Shown here one piece after another: positions 17,758 through 25,811 of a stretch of DNA of 64,000 nt; positions within the stretch are counted from its first letter, which is position 1, and each line of letters opens with the position of its first letter. Below the pieces are notes generated by a model, which made no database searches, was not told where the DNA came from, and saw only the letters and a program-made list of their open reading frames with translations. A program made the translations under genes and the position numbers. This DNA is from Lachnospiraceae bacterium. Lineage in GTDB: Bacteria; Bacillota; Clostridia; Lachnospirales; Lachnospiraceae. The DNA lies in the NCBI GenBank assembly GCA_030526245.1, contig JAUNDD010000001.1:20857-84856 (forward strand), given 5' to 3'.

Positions 17758-17810
17758 TTTCTGTGCTTTTCAACATTTATTTCTGTGTTTCAGACATATT
17801 TATTTCTGTT
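17758..17810. promoter_or_regulatory. Triple direct repeats downstream of the dehydrogenase-operon promoter
   Basis: On the plus strand TTTCTGTGC (17758), TTTCTGTGT (17780) and TTTCTGTTT (17803) recur at 22- and 23-base spacing. The last two units share the longer ATTTATTTCTGT. They lie just downstream of the -10, where a bound repressor would block RNA polymerase. The arrangement mirrors that before livH, with a different unit sequence. Confidence 0.6.
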
Positions 17811-17836
17811 TATACCTATTTTCCCACACATGTCAA
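17809..17836 (-). promoter_or_regulatory. Promoter of the dehydrogenase operon
   Basis: On the minus strand a perfect TTGACA, 16 bases, then TATAAA, about 110 bases upstream of the first dehydrogenase start. Confidence 0.75.
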
Positions 17837-17875
17837 TCCGGATAGTGTTGGTTTAAACTTTGTTTTTATGCAGAA

Positions 17876-17909
17876 TCAAAAATGGATACCTGTTTTCACA
17901 GATATCCAT
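17876..17909 (-). terminator. Terminator of the 5-oxoprolinase operon
   Basis: On the minus strand ATGGATA-t-CTGT-gaaa-ACAG-g-TATCCAT followed by TTTT, about 105 bases after the pxpA stop and just before the next operon's promoter. The span 17910-18011 holds nothing else that I can see. Confidence 0.75.
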
Positions 17910-18011
17910 CATGAAATTATGCTCCATTCAGTCGTGCATCGACCAGCTGTCCCTCACCTGTGAATGGCTACTATCCTTTTCCGTTCCGCTTCCATGTAAA
18001 CCCACAATCAT

Positions 18012-18770
18012 TTACCGGAAGCTTCTGACCACAATACCTTCTTTTTCAAAGGCTTCCCGGATCCGTTTTACAAAAGCAAATGCCTTCGGTCCGTCTCCGT
18101 GTACACAGAGCGTATCGCCCTTGATATCCAGCTCTTTGCCGTTGATGGAGGTTACCTTTCCCTCCTTGACCATACGAATACAGCGCTCTATTGCGAAATC
18201 CTCATCCGTGATCATAGCACCTTCCATTTTTCTTGGAACCAGTGACAGATCATCCATGTAGGCGCGGTCCACGAAAATCTCCGATGCCGTCTTCAGGCCG
18301 ATCTTTTCAGCCTCTTCACCTAACACCGCACCGGCACAGTAAAAGATCATGATCTCCGGATCGATCTCATACACCGCTTCACAAATGGCACGGGATGTTT
18401 CCCGATCATCCTGGCAAAGATTGCCAAGCGCACCATGAGGCGCCACATGCTGCAGCTTCAGTCCTTCTGCGGTGGCAAACGCCTGCAGTGCACCGATCTG
18501 ATACTTCATGTAATTTTTCACCTCATCGAAGCTGAGTACCATCTTCCGACGTCCAAACCCCATCAGATCCGGATATCCCGGGTGGGCACCCACCGCCACG
18601 CCGCGTTCTTTTGCCATTTTTACTACTTTGGCCATGACCATAGGATCTCCAGCATGATAACCGCAGGCCACATTGGTACTGGTCACATATTTAATGAGTT
18701 CTTCGTCTCCGCCAAGCCTGTACGCTCCGAAGCTTTCCCCCATATCACTGTTCAAATCGATCTGATACAT
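18012..18770 (-). CDS. pxpA: 5-oxoprolinase subunit A (LamB/YcsF family)
   Basis: A 252-residue PxpA protein, normal length. Family hallmarks are the N-terminal IDLNSDMGESFG, STNVACGYHAGDP, GAHPGYPD and the C-terminal DTLCVHGDGPKA. With PxpB and PxpC it hydrolyses 5-oxoproline (pyroglutamate) to glutamate using ATP. It is the last gene of the operon and is separated from pxpBC by a D-2-hydroxyacid dehydrogenase and a 162-base gap that contains a strong hairpin. GGAGAAAAAGCT precedes the ATG. Confidence 0.95.
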   Translation of the reverse strand: MYQIDLNSDMGESFGAYRLGGDEELIKYVTSTNVACGYHAGDPMVMAKVVKMAKERGVAVGAHPGYPDLMGFGRRKMVLSFDEVKNYMKYQIGALQAFATAEGLKLQHVAPHGALGNLCQDDRETSRAICEAVYEIDPEIMIFYCAGAVLGEEAEKIGLKTASEIFVDRAYMDDLSLVPRKMEGAMITDEDFAIERCIRMVKEGKVTSINGKELDIKGDTLCVHGDGPKAFAFVKRIREAFEKEGIVVRSFR

Positions 18771-18873
18771 AGCTTTTTCTCCTTATTACCAGACACCTCA
18801 CCCGTCGGCTCTCGCCGCCGAACCATCGTAAGGCTTTGACATATCACAACGCTACATCCTGCGGATAGAGTCA

Positions 18874-18905
18874 GAGCTGACGCAAACCGCCGCTCGCGTC
18901 AGCTC
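18874..18905 (-). other. Intercistronic hairpin before pxpA
   Basis: A perfect 10-base inverted repeat, GAGCTGACGC / GCGTCAGCTC, with a 12-base loop and no T tract. It lies between the dehydrogenase stop and pxpA, so it may protect the upstream message or tune pxpA. Confidence 0.5.
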
Positions 18906-18932
18906 CTTCTTCGATCCCGACTCCCCGGGGGA

Positions 18933-19898
18933 TTATTTATTTACGACGTTTACCGGTTCTCCTGCCAGGAAAGCCTTCACGTTATCTACCGTAATGTCCA
19001 TGATTCTCTGACGGGATGCCTGTGCTGCCCAGGAAATATGCGGGGTAATGAAGCAGTTCTTAGCCTTCAGCAGCGGATTGTCACCCTTGATCGGCTCAGT
19101 GGATACAACATCCAGGCCGGCCGCATATACCTTGCCGCTGTTCAGAGCATCGGCCAGATCCTGTTCTACTACCAGCTGTCCACGGCTGTTGTTGATCAGG
19201 ATGACGCCATCCTTCATCTTGGCAATATTATCTTTGTTGATGATACCTTCGGTGGACGGGAAGAGCGGGCAATGCAGGAAGATCACATCCGATTTTGCCA
19301 GCAGCTCATCCAGCTCTACATACTCAGCCAGCTGCTTGCCGCTTTCTGTCTGGAACGCATCATAAGCCAAAACCTTCATATCCATCGCATTCAGAATCTT
19401 TGCCGTTGCCTGACCGATACGTCCAAGACCAATGATACCTGCCGTCTTGCCATACAGTTCGATCATCGGATAATCCCAGTAACACCAGTCTGCATTGTTT
19501 TCCCACTTGCCCTCAGCAACCGTCTGGGCATGATGTCCGTAATGGGAGCAGATCTCCATCAGAAGGCCAACCGCATACTGACCAACGATCTGGGTTCCAT
19601 AGGTCGGAACATTCACAACCGGAATGCCCTTTTCCTTTGCGTACTCATAATCCACTACATTATATCCGGTAGCCAGAACTGCAATCAGCTTGATATTCGG
19701 GCATTTATCCAGGGTCTCTTTTGTAATCGGAGTTTTGTTCATGACAACGATCTCTGCATCGCCAATTCTTTCTGCAATGATCGGCGCATCTACATAAGAT
19801 GTTCTGTCGTAAACCGTCAGTTCACCCAGAGCTTCCAGTCCGCTCCAGCTCAGATCTCCCGGGTTTTCCGTGTAACCATCCAATACTACAATTTTCAT
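18933..19898 (-). CDS. D-2-hydroxyacid dehydrogenase (hydroxypyruvate/glycerate dehydrogenase type)
   Basis: A 321-residue NAD-dependent dehydrogenase. The Rossmann motif is GIIGLGRIGQATA. Catalytic Arg is in NNSRGQLV, Glu in DVVSTEP and His in FITPHISWAA, so all three active-site residues are kept. It resembles glycerate/hydroxypyruvate reductases. It lies between pxpC and pxpA, 45 bases after pxpC, with AAGGAGGACAGC before the ATG, so it is almost certainly cotranscribed with the oxoprolinase genes. Its metabolic link to 5-oxoproline is not obvious. Confidence 0.92.
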   Translation of the reverse strand: MKIVVLDGYTENPGDLSWSGLEALGELTVYDRTSYVDAPIIAERIGDAEIVVMNKTPITKETLDKCPNIKLIAVLATGYNVVDYEYAKEKGIPVVNVPTYGTQIVGQYAVGLLMEICSHYGHHAQTVAEGKWENNADWCYWDYPMIELYGKTAGIIGLGRIGQATAKILNAMDMKVLAYDAFQTESGKQLAEYVELDELLAKSDVIFLHCPLFPSTEGIINKDNIAKMKDGVILINNSRGQLVVEQDLADALNSGKVYAAGLDVVSTEPIKGDNPLLKAKNCFITPHISWAAQASRQRIMDITVDNVKAFLAGEPVNVVNK

Positions 19899-19943
19899 GC
19901 TGTCCTCCTTTATGTTAAACCAAACGTGAAGTACCTGTAAATA

Positions 19944-20888
19944 TTATACCTGCAAACTCTGCTCCAGTTGCCTGTACATTTCCAATTCCCGTATGTACAA
20001 ATCCTGCGCCAGTTCCAGCGAGATCCGAATAAATCGCACTTTCATACCCGGCATGCTCTGTGCCAGCAGAGGAAGATCCACTGATGACACCGTACCGATC
20101 TTGGCATAACCGCCGGTGCTCTGACGATCAGCCAGCATAATGATCGGTTTGCCATTCGTCGGAACCTGTATCGAACCGAAGGAAATACCATCTGTGTTGA
20201 TGTTGCCATCTCCCTTATGTTCAATCGGATCCGTCTCCAGCCGGCAGCCCATCCGGTCAAACTCATTGGTGATTACACCGCTGTGCCAGAAAAACTGATG
20301 CAGTCCATCGGATGTGAATTCGTCATCCTGTGGTCCGGTGATGACCCGAAGTACCACCTCACCGGTCGGGAATACCTCCTGCGGTGCCCATCTTTTCTCC
20401 ATCTCCGGCAGAGAAGCCCTTGGACTGCAGAACGCAATCTCATCGCCTTTCTCCAGCTTTCTGCCTTCCACACCGCCCAGATGATAACGAAGCAAGGTTG
20501 ACTTGCTTCCCATGACCAACGGCACATCCAACCCCCCTGCAAAAGCAATATAGGCACGGCATCCGTTCTTCATTCCGCCAAAGGAAAGCACATCCCCTTT
20601 CGTTACGGCAACCGCCCGATACATCGAAAGCGGCTCGCCATTCAGGCAGGGACTAAGATCTCCTCCCGTCACAGCGATCACATTGGCTCTCGTAAAGCGA
20701 AGGGTCGGCCCCATAAAGGTAACCTCCAATGCCCCTTCTCCCCGGTCATTACCCACCAGAATATTCGCGATATGAAAAGACCGGCTGTCCATGGGGCCCG
20801 ATGGCGAAACACCATACTGCTGATACCCGAAACGACCTTCATCCTGAACGGTAGTGAGCATGCCGCCATTTTCAACTACTATACTCAT
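19944..20888 (-). CDS. pxpC: 5-oxoprolinase subunit C (biotin-dependent carboxyltransferase-like)
   Basis: A 314-residue PxpC of the KipA/urea amidolyase C-terminal type. Blocks include TVQDEGRFGYQQYGVSPSGPMD near the start (quoted to show the DEGR-Y-GV-GPMD pattern), AVTGGDLSP, GCRAYIAFAGG and the C-terminal LADRQSTGGYAKIGTV. It forms the ATP-using complex with PxpB and PxpA. Its start overlaps the pxpB stop by four bases (ATGA), showing coupling. Despite the biotin-carboxyltransferase name it has no biotin site. Confidence 0.94.
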   Translation of the reverse strand: MSIVVENGGMLTTVQDEGRFGYQQYGVSPSGPMDSRSFHIANILVGNDRGEGALEVTFMGPTLRFTRANVIAVTGGDLSPCLNGEPLSMYRAVAVTKGDVLSFGGMKNGCRAYIAFAGGLDVPLVMGSKSTLLRYHLGGVEGRKLEKGDEIAFCSPRASLPEMEKRWAPQEVFPTGEVVLRVITGPQDDEFTSDGLHQFFWHSGVITNEFDRMGCRLETDPIEHKGDGNINTDGISFGSIQVPTNGKPIIMLADRQSTGGYAKIGTVSSVDLPLLAQSMPGMKVRFIRISLELAQDLYIRELEMYRQLEQSLQV

Positions 20889-21616
20889 ACTTCAACCGCC
20901 TTTTCAATTGTTTTAACTACATAGGTTCCGCGTTCAACATCCCTGCGGATCTGCTCATACTCATTGCGTGTAACCGGCACATGACGTACCCAATCACCGG
21001 CCTGCACCAGGAACGGATCCTCCTTGGAAAAATTAAAGATATCAAGGGGCGTTGAGCCGATTATATTCCAGCCACAGGGCTGATCGAAAGGAATCAGGTC
21101 CGAAAGATTAAGCTGTACAACAATGGAACGCCCGGGAATCTTTACCCGCGGTTCCGGTCTGCGCTTGAAGTGAAACGGTTCATCAAAGCGTGCCATATAC
21201 GGATGGCCCGGCGCAAATCCCAGCATGTACACATAGTACTCATGCTCGCTGTGCATGCGAATGATCTCTTCCGGTGAAACACCTTCCAGCCGTGCACATT
21301 CCTCCAGATCGGGACCCAGTTCCGTTCCATAGAGTACCGGAATTTCCTTGATGATCTTTTTCCCGGCAGTCACATCCTTCATGGTGCCAATTCTTTTTTC
21401 CAGTTCCTTTACCAGCGGATCAAAGCGAATGATCTCCGGCCTGTAATGGACGATCAGCGACGAATAAGTCGGTACCGTTTCAGTCACACCTTCAATCGGA
21501 TCTTCTTCCAGCTCATTCTTCAGCATACGCACTTTCGCATTGATCTCAAGGCTGATCTCGCTTCCGAACTCTACGGAAACCGCCCTGTCACCTGCTATCA
21601 AAAATCTTACTGCCAT
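20885..21616 (-). CDS. pxpB: 5-oxoprolinase subunit B (KipI family)
   Basis: A 243-residue PxpB. N-terminal LIAGDRAVSVEFG and the central block FAPGHPYMARFD with RVKIPGRSIV and QPCGWNIIGSTP are family signatures. The ATG at 21616 is chosen because AGAGGTTTTGACA precedes it and the conserved N-terminus begins there; the frame extends 25 codons further with no homologous sequence. It is the first gene of the oxoprolinase operon. KipI/KipA relatives in Bacillus also inhibit a histidine kinase, but with PxpA present the metabolic role is the better reading. Confidence 0.94.
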   Translation of the reverse strand: MAVRFLIAGDRAVSVEFGSEISLEINAKVRMLKNELEEDPIEGVTETVPTYSSLIVHYRPEIIRFDPLVKELEKRIGTMKDVTAGKKIIKEIPVLYGTELGPDLEECARLEGVSPEEIIRMHSEHEYYVYMLGFAPGHPYMARFDEPFHFKRRPEPRVKIPGRSIVVQLNLSDLIPFDQPCGWNIIGSTPLDIFNFSKEDPFLVQAGDWVRHVPVTRNEYEQIRRDVERGTYVVKTIEKAVEV

Positions 21617-21678
21617 TGTCAAAACCTCTCTGAGCAATAGGATCAGGAACCCTCGGCTTGCTGACCATTTCTCCAGCA

Positions 21679-21746
21679 GCCGTTCCACCACATTCTGATC
21701 TTTCCAAACATGGCTGCTTTGTTACAGTCCACACAGCAAACTGTAA
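21679..21746 (-). other. Paired stems in the pxp operon leader
   Basis: TTACAGT / ACTGTAA (21722-21746) and a looser GCAGCC / GGCTGC pairing further down lie between the candidate promoter and pxpB. No known riboswitch is recognised. Confidence 0.3.
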
Positions 21747-21765
21747 TGAAGCTTCCCTTTCTCGA

Positions 21766-21774
21766 AGTATACCA
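21766..21774 (-). promoter_or_regulatory. Extended -10 promoter candidate of the pxp operon
   Basis: TGGTATACT on the minus strand, an extended -10 without a clear -35, about 150 bases before pxpB. Confidence 0.4.
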
Positions 21775-21839
21775 TGCAAAGGATAAGATAAAATAATAAA
21801 TTATTTTCCTTTAATATATTCGTGTTTTCTATATTTTAT

Positions 21840-22742
21840 TCATCCCGCATACAGCTTTTCCTGCAGCATCCGGCTCATCTCCCCCGGCTCCGCCAGCAGA
21901 TAGCCATCCCGTTCCACATACTCGCCGTCCTGCGGGATCCGCAGCTTCTCGGAATAATAGGGCAACACCACCGGAATCTGCAGTGTCAGCTCCGCGATAT
22001 CCTGCACGGTCATGTTGTGGGTGACATAGGCAAGGATCCGGTTTAAGGCCGCTGCCACCTGCAGAGGATTGTCGTAATTCAGCGAATAGATCAGCTTCTC
22101 CACCACATCCAGGCCGTCCCGGCTGATGTCCATGTCCTCAAACTCTTCCATTTCCAGTTCACGGGCCACATCCCGCAGACTGATCATGGCATAGTTTCCA
22201 ATGTCGATGCCGTAGTTCGTTCGGATCGTCTCCGTCAGAAGCGGTCCGCCTCCCACCGCATAGGCATGTCCCAAACGGCCCTCACCCGCATCCGGGATCT
22301 CAACATACAGATCCGCATGCAGCGTTGTAAAGAACATCTCCTTGATCCGATGATTGATGGTCATCAGGATGATGCCCTCTGCATCCTTTCGCAGATCTCC
22401 GTTTTCATGCTGCTCCTCCACCGAATCTCCGCAGATGATCAGCATGGTATAGCAGTCCGCCAGGGCTGCTTCCGCGGGCTGCTTTACCTTTGTCAGGTCA
22501 TATACAAAGGGCGGTTCCTCACTTTCGGTTTCTGTCTCTTCCGTCAGCCCCGCCTGCTCTCCCACAGACAGCTTATCCAGCTTCCCAACATCATCTGCCT
22601 TCTGCCCGTTTCCATCCTCCTGCCGCTGAACCTGATTATCGGACACGTAGTTGGTCCTTCCGGACATATACAGATACAGCCCGGCCGCCAGCAGGGCCAA
22701 TGCCGCCAGCACCACAGCCAGAATACGCAGTACCTTCTTCAT
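21840..22742 (-). CDS. Degenerate LytR-CpsA-Psr (LCP)-family membrane protein
   Basis: A 300-residue protein with one N-terminal membrane anchor (about residues 3-27), an acidic Glu/Thr/Asp linker to about residue 80, and an extracytoplasmic domain. I recognise the LCP pattern in YTMLIICGDS, GIILMTINHRIKEMF, LGHAYAVGGGPLLTETI, the GIDIGNYAMISL strand and the TNMT/IP-rich C-terminus. LCP enzymes attach glycopolymers to peptidoglycan. Here the usual P-R-D strand reads TLHADLYVEI, and the R-x-R...D..R..RQ phosphate-binding segment is missing. It may therefore be non-catalytic. ATG 22742 follows AAGGAGGTGG; the longer frame starts with GTG. Family call is moderately sure. Confidence 0.72.
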   Translation of the reverse strand: MKKVLRILAVVLAALALLAAGLYLYMSGRTNYVSDNQVQRQEDGNGQKADDVGKLDKLSVGEQAGLTEETETESEEPPFVYDLTKVKQPAEAALADCYTMLIICGDSVEEQHENGDLRKDAEGIILMTINHRIKEMFFTTLHADLYVEIPDAGEGRLGHAYAVGGGPLLTETIRTNYGIDIGNYAMISLRDVARELEMEEFEDMDISRDGLDVVEKLIYSLNYDNPLQVAAALNRILAYVTHNMTVQDIAELTLQIPVVLPYYSEKLRIPQDGEYVERDGYLLAEPGEMSRMLQEKLYAG

Positions 22743-22770
22743 CACGTCAGCCACCTCCTTGATCCATGCT

Positions 22771-22779
22771 ATTATACCA
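22771..22779 (-). promoter_or_regulatory. Extended -10 promoter of the LCP-like gene
   Basis: TGGTATAAT on the minus strand, about 30 bases before the start. It is a perfect -10 with the TGn extension, and the -35 region is A-rich only. Confidence 0.6.
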
Positions 22780-22935
22780 AACCCTGGCTGGTTTTTTCCG
22801 TTTCGCAGAATATTTCGAAAGGCATACCTTTTTTAGACAGTTCAGGTGCAGCTCCTGCAAAGGTGCTTGACGAGGTCGTTCTGTCTCAGGCACGGCCCCC
22901 GCCTCAGTCATGCGTTTCAGATCTACTCGGAACAG

Positions 22936-22968
22936 AAAAGCGGTCATGCCTTTAACAGCACGACCGCC
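22936..22968 (-). terminator. Terminator of the tat genes
   Basis: On the minus strand GCGGTC-g-TGC, an 8-base loop, GCA-t-GACCGC, then TTTTC, about 45 bases after the tatC stop. Confidence 0.75.
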
Positions 22969-23012
22969 TCATATTTTTCATATCGATTTTAAAGTAAGCG
23001 AACACTTCGCCT

Positions 23013-23798
23013 CTACTCTTCCTCTTCTTCCTCCGCCTTCTTCTTTCGCTTCAGCTTCAGAAGCACGCTGCAAAGCGCAATGGACAGCTCATATAGTCCG
23101 ATCATCGGTATCGCCACCATGATCTGGGAGACGATATCCGGCGGGGTAATGATCGCGGCCACAAAGAAGATCAGGACGATCACCAGCTTGGTTCCCTTCT
23201 TCATCCAGGATACCTTCAAAAGTCCCAGCTGGGTCAGCAGCACCGACACCACCGGCAGCTCGAAGACAATACCAAAGATCATAAAGATGGTCAGCAGGAA
23301 CTGTACGTAGTTCTGCACGCTGATCTGAGCTGTAATATCACTTCCCAGGCTCACCTCGATCAGGAAGCGCAGCATGAAGGGGAGCATGATCTTATAGGCA
23401 AACAGGATACCGATTACAAAGCAGATCAGGCCAAACACCAGCGTGATCAGAAAGAGAGAATTCTCATTCTTCTTCATGCCCGGCTGAACGAAAGCCCACA
23501 CATGATACAGGATCAGCGGCAGGGAAAAGACCACGCTGAGCAGCAGGGCCACCGAAAAGTACTGCATCAGAAGCTCCTGGGGAGCAATGTATACGTACTG
23601 ATACCCATACTGTGTACCGATGTCCGTCAGCAGATTGACGAAGTTCGGCGCCAGATTTAGTCCCAGCAGAAAGAAGCCGATCACCGAGACCAGACAGATC
23701 ACTACGCGGTTACGCAGCTCCCGCAGATGTCCCGACAGAGGAAGATTCTTTTCCGGGTTCTCTCCGTTATTTGTCTTGTTTCGTTTCTTACCAATCAT
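23013..23798 (-). CDS. tatC: Sec-independent protein translocase TatC
   Basis: A 261-residue polytopic membrane protein with six expected membrane segments, the receptor for twin-arginine signal peptides. Family marks are LSGHLRELRNRV near residue 22 (conserved L-x-E-L-R-x-R), FVQPGMKKNE in the first cytoplasmic loop, and the C-terminal AAIITPPDIVSQIMVAIPM. A short lysine/glutamate-rich tail follows. Its ATG overlaps the tatA stop by four bases. It works with the TatA and TatB proteins encoded just upstream, and a clear substrate is encoded at 26894. Confidence 0.97.
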   Translation of the reverse strand: MIGKKRNKTNNGENPEKNLPLSGHLRELRNRVVICLVSVIGFFLLGLNLAPNFVNLLTDIGTQYGYQYVYIAPQELLMQYFSVALLLSVVFSLPLILYHVWAFVQPGMKKNENSLFLITLVFGLICFVIGILFAYKIMLPFMLRFLIEVSLGSDITAQISVQNYVQFLLTIFMIFGIVFELPVVSVLLTQLGLLKVSWMKKGTKLVIVLIFFVAAIITPPDIVSQIMVAIPMIGLYELSIALCSVLLKLKRKKKAEEEEEE

Positions 23799-23974
23799 GA
23801 TTCAGAATCTTCCGATGCTTCCTTTTCCTTTTTCTCCTCGTCTGCACCAACGCCTTCCTTGAAGCTCTTGATGCTCTTTCCGAACATCCTGGTCAGCTTC
23901 GGAATCTGAGTCGGTCCCAGAACAAGAACAACAATTGCCAGAATAACTAATAATTCAGTGGTACCAAGTTTCAT
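23795..23974 (-). CDS. tatA: Sec-independent protein translocase TatA
   Basis: A 59-residue protein. An N-terminal membrane helix (ELLVILAIVVLVLG) is followed by PTQIPKLTRMFGKS, which carries the hinge and the F-G motif of the TatA amphipathic helix, and then a charged Glu/Lys tail. It forms the translocation pore with TatC. AGGAGGATTAGAA precedes the ATG, and the stop overlaps the tatC start (ATGA). Between it and the tatB gene are 145 bases with no recognised promoter or terminator. Confidence 0.93.
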   Translation of the reverse strand: MKLGTTELLVILAIVVLVLGPTQIPKLTRMFGKSIKSFKEGVGADEEKKEKEASEDSES

Positions 23975-24119
23975 TTCTAATCCTCCTGTTTCTAAACCAT
24001 TTTCTTCGAGTTATGTAATAATGAAGTCCACTTTGCGAAGTACCTTTAAGAACGATGACTGCCGCAGGGGCTTCTCATACCTGATTGGCTTTGTTCTTTC
24101 AGTTATTTCCCTATGAGCT

Positions 24120-24590
24120 TTATAACTGAGCACTGTCTTCTTCATCTCCGGTCGGCTCTGCCGCTGCCGTCTGTGTTCCTTCAGCATCTGTCTTATCTTC
24201 CACCGAAGTCTTTTCTTCCTCAGCTTCCGGTGCTGCCTCTGCCAAAGTCTCTGCTTCCGCCTCTTCTTCCTTCACCGGCTCACTCTTTTTGCTCTCCGCC
24301 GGCTTTGCCTTTCCAATATCCGAAACAGATTTCTTCAGCTCCTTCAGGCTGTCGTTGATCTCCTTTTCGGTCTCCGCAAAGGGCTCCATGGCCTCCTTCA
24401 GGGGACGCTGTGCTTCCTCCAGCGGTTCTACCACATTTTCGCGGATCTCCTTCGTTGCCTCATTGGCATATTTCTTGAACTGACCCATGGCCTCACCCAA
24501 CTTCTTTGCATAATATGGAAGCTTGTCCGGTCCCAGGATCACGAGAGCAACGATAAAGATCACCAGCAGTTCAGGTAATCCAATCTTCAT
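24120..24590 (-). CDS. tatB: TatB-like twin-arginine translocase subunit
   Basis: A 156-residue protein with the TatA/B N-terminal hairpin: membrane helix LPELLVIFIVALVILG, then PDKLPYYAKKLGEAMG and a long charged amphipathic region to about residue 90. The last ~65 residues are an acidic Ala/Glu/Thr tail. Length and the G-P-D-K-LP hinge favour TatB over TatA, but the two are hard to tell apart in Bacillota. ATG 24590 is used, preceded by AGGGAGGAAAAGCGGCGA. A TATAAT promoter lies 45-75 bases upstream. Confidence 0.85.
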   Translation of the reverse strand: MKIGLPELLVIFIVALVILGPDKLPYYAKKLGEAMGQFKKYANEATKEIRENVVEPLEEAQRPLKEAMEPFAETEKEINDSLKELKKSVSDIGKAKPAESKKSEPVKEEEAEAETLAEAAPEAEEEKTSVEDKTDAEGTQTAAAEPTGDEEDSAQL

Positions 24591-24633
24591 TCGCCGCTTT
24601 TCCTCCCTTCTGATATACAATCAAATCAACCGT

Positions 24634-24663
24634 ATTATATCGGCCTCCGGTCCCCTTCCGCAA
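24634..24663 (-). promoter_or_regulatory. Promoter of the tat genes
   Basis: TTGCGG, 18 bases, TATAAT on the minus strand, about 45 bases before tatB. Confidence 0.6.
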
Positions 24664-24697
24664 AGGATAATTTGCCTTGTGAGAAAAAGCTATTAAC

Positions 24698-24739
24698 AAA
24701 AGCAGGCATCTTATAAGTTTAATCTTACAAGATACCTGC
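24698..24739 (-). terminator. Terminator of the first LysR gene
   Basis: On the minus strand GCAGG-t-ATCTT-g-TAAG, a short loop, CTTA-t-AAGAT-g-CCTGC and TTTTGTT. The long stem with matching single-base mismatches sits between this LysR gene and the tat promoter. Confidence 0.75.
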
Positions 24740-24859
24740 ACTCCCATACATGTTTATTTTTCCATTATGCAACACTCGCCGCCGAAGCTTTCAACTCACC
24801 GGATTATCATAAATCGCTCTTCGCACTCCTGCCCCGCGCGAAGTCGCAGACATGCCATT

Positions 24860-25741
24860 TTACTCCAAAACCGGGATCATCCCGGTATCAATGGTGCCGT
24901 TGTATACCCCTCTGGTAAATTCCAGAAACTCCCGCACGGCCGCTGTAGCTTCCCGTCTTACAAAGAAGCCATAGGGAATGCTTCCCAGTTCCGGACAGGG
25001 TACCATCGCCAGCTCCGACAGCACATCCCGCATGCACAGCGGCGCCGCCACCAGACACAGGTTGCAGCTGCAGTCCCAGACCACCGACTGATCATACTGC
25101 CCGATCTCCCGGATCAGTACGCCTGCCTTGCGCAATCTTCCCTGAAGCGCCTGAAGCTCCGGTGAAGCACCGTTTCCCGGCAGCAGCACCGTCTGCCCCT
25201 TAAGCTCCTCCATCGTCACGCTGCTTTGCGCGTACATTCTATGCCCCCGGGGTATGCCGATCCCCATCGGCACATCACAGATCTTGAAAAACTCCATCTC
25301 CTGCTGCCAGTGCTGACCGTCGCCGACGCCTTCGATCAGATCGGCCTGCATGCCGCCCGCAGACACATTCACCAGCTTCAGGTCCAGGGAGCTGTCGGAG
25401 ACCGAAAACAAAGCCCACAGATCCAGTGCCAGTCTGGCCTTCTGAAACATGGAAATGCCCACACGGAAGGAGTTCTCCTGGCCGGCGATCTCGGCCAGCT
25501 TCTGCCGGATCTCCCGGTCTCTTCGCACATATTCCATGGCCTCACTGCGAAAGTATACGCCGGCTTCCGTCAGCGTCACTCCCTGCTTCGTACGGCGAAA
25601 CAACTCCGTCTGAAGATTTTTCTCCAGCGCATTGATCTGCTGGATTACCGCAGCCGGACTGATATAGGCCGCCTGGGCTGCCTTTGAAAAGCTTCCGGTC
25701 TCGGCCACCTTTAAAAACGTATCGATCTGTCGGTTATACAT
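24860..25741 (-). CDS. LysR-family transcriptional regulator (A)
   Basis: A 293-residue LysR protein: winged helix at residues 1-60 with FSKAAQAAYISPAAVIQQINALE, of which the S-x-A-A and Q-x-x-L positions define the family, then the linker helix and an effector-binding domain of two lobes. The ribosome site is weak, with no clear AGGAGG close to the ATG. It ends upstream of the tat terminator and is followed on its 5' side, 70 bases away, by a second LysR gene in the same direction. The effector is unknown. Confidence 0.9.
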   Translation of the reverse strand: MYNRQIDTFLKVAETGSFSKAAQAAYISPAAVIQQINALEKNLQTELFRRTKQGVTLTEAGVYFRSEAMEYVRRDREIRQKLAEIAGQENSFRVGISMFQKARLALDLWALFSVSDSSLDLKLVNVSAGGMQADLIEGVGDGQHWQQEMEFFKICDVPMGIGIPRGHRMYAQSSVTMEELKGQTVLLPGNGASPELQALQGRLRKAGVLIREIGQYDQSVVWDCSCNLCLVAAPLCMRDVLSELAMVPCPELGSIPYGFFVRREATAAVREFLEFTRGVYNGTIDTGMIPVLE

Positions 25742-25811
25742 GTTCTGCGCTTCGCCCCCTCGTAATTACTCCTTTCATTATAATCTATTCCTACTAACTG
25801 TCATCACTTTT

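Noticed and set aside
20885-20888. Kip-type sporulation kinase inhibitor role for the PxpB/PxpC pair
   Set aside because: A complete PxpA is in the same operon, so 5-oxoprolinase is the simpler reading, and no sporulation kinase is nearby.
23975-24119. A possible separate promoter for tatA-tatC
   Set aside because: No pair of -35 and -10 sequences at acceptable spacing could be found in the gap.
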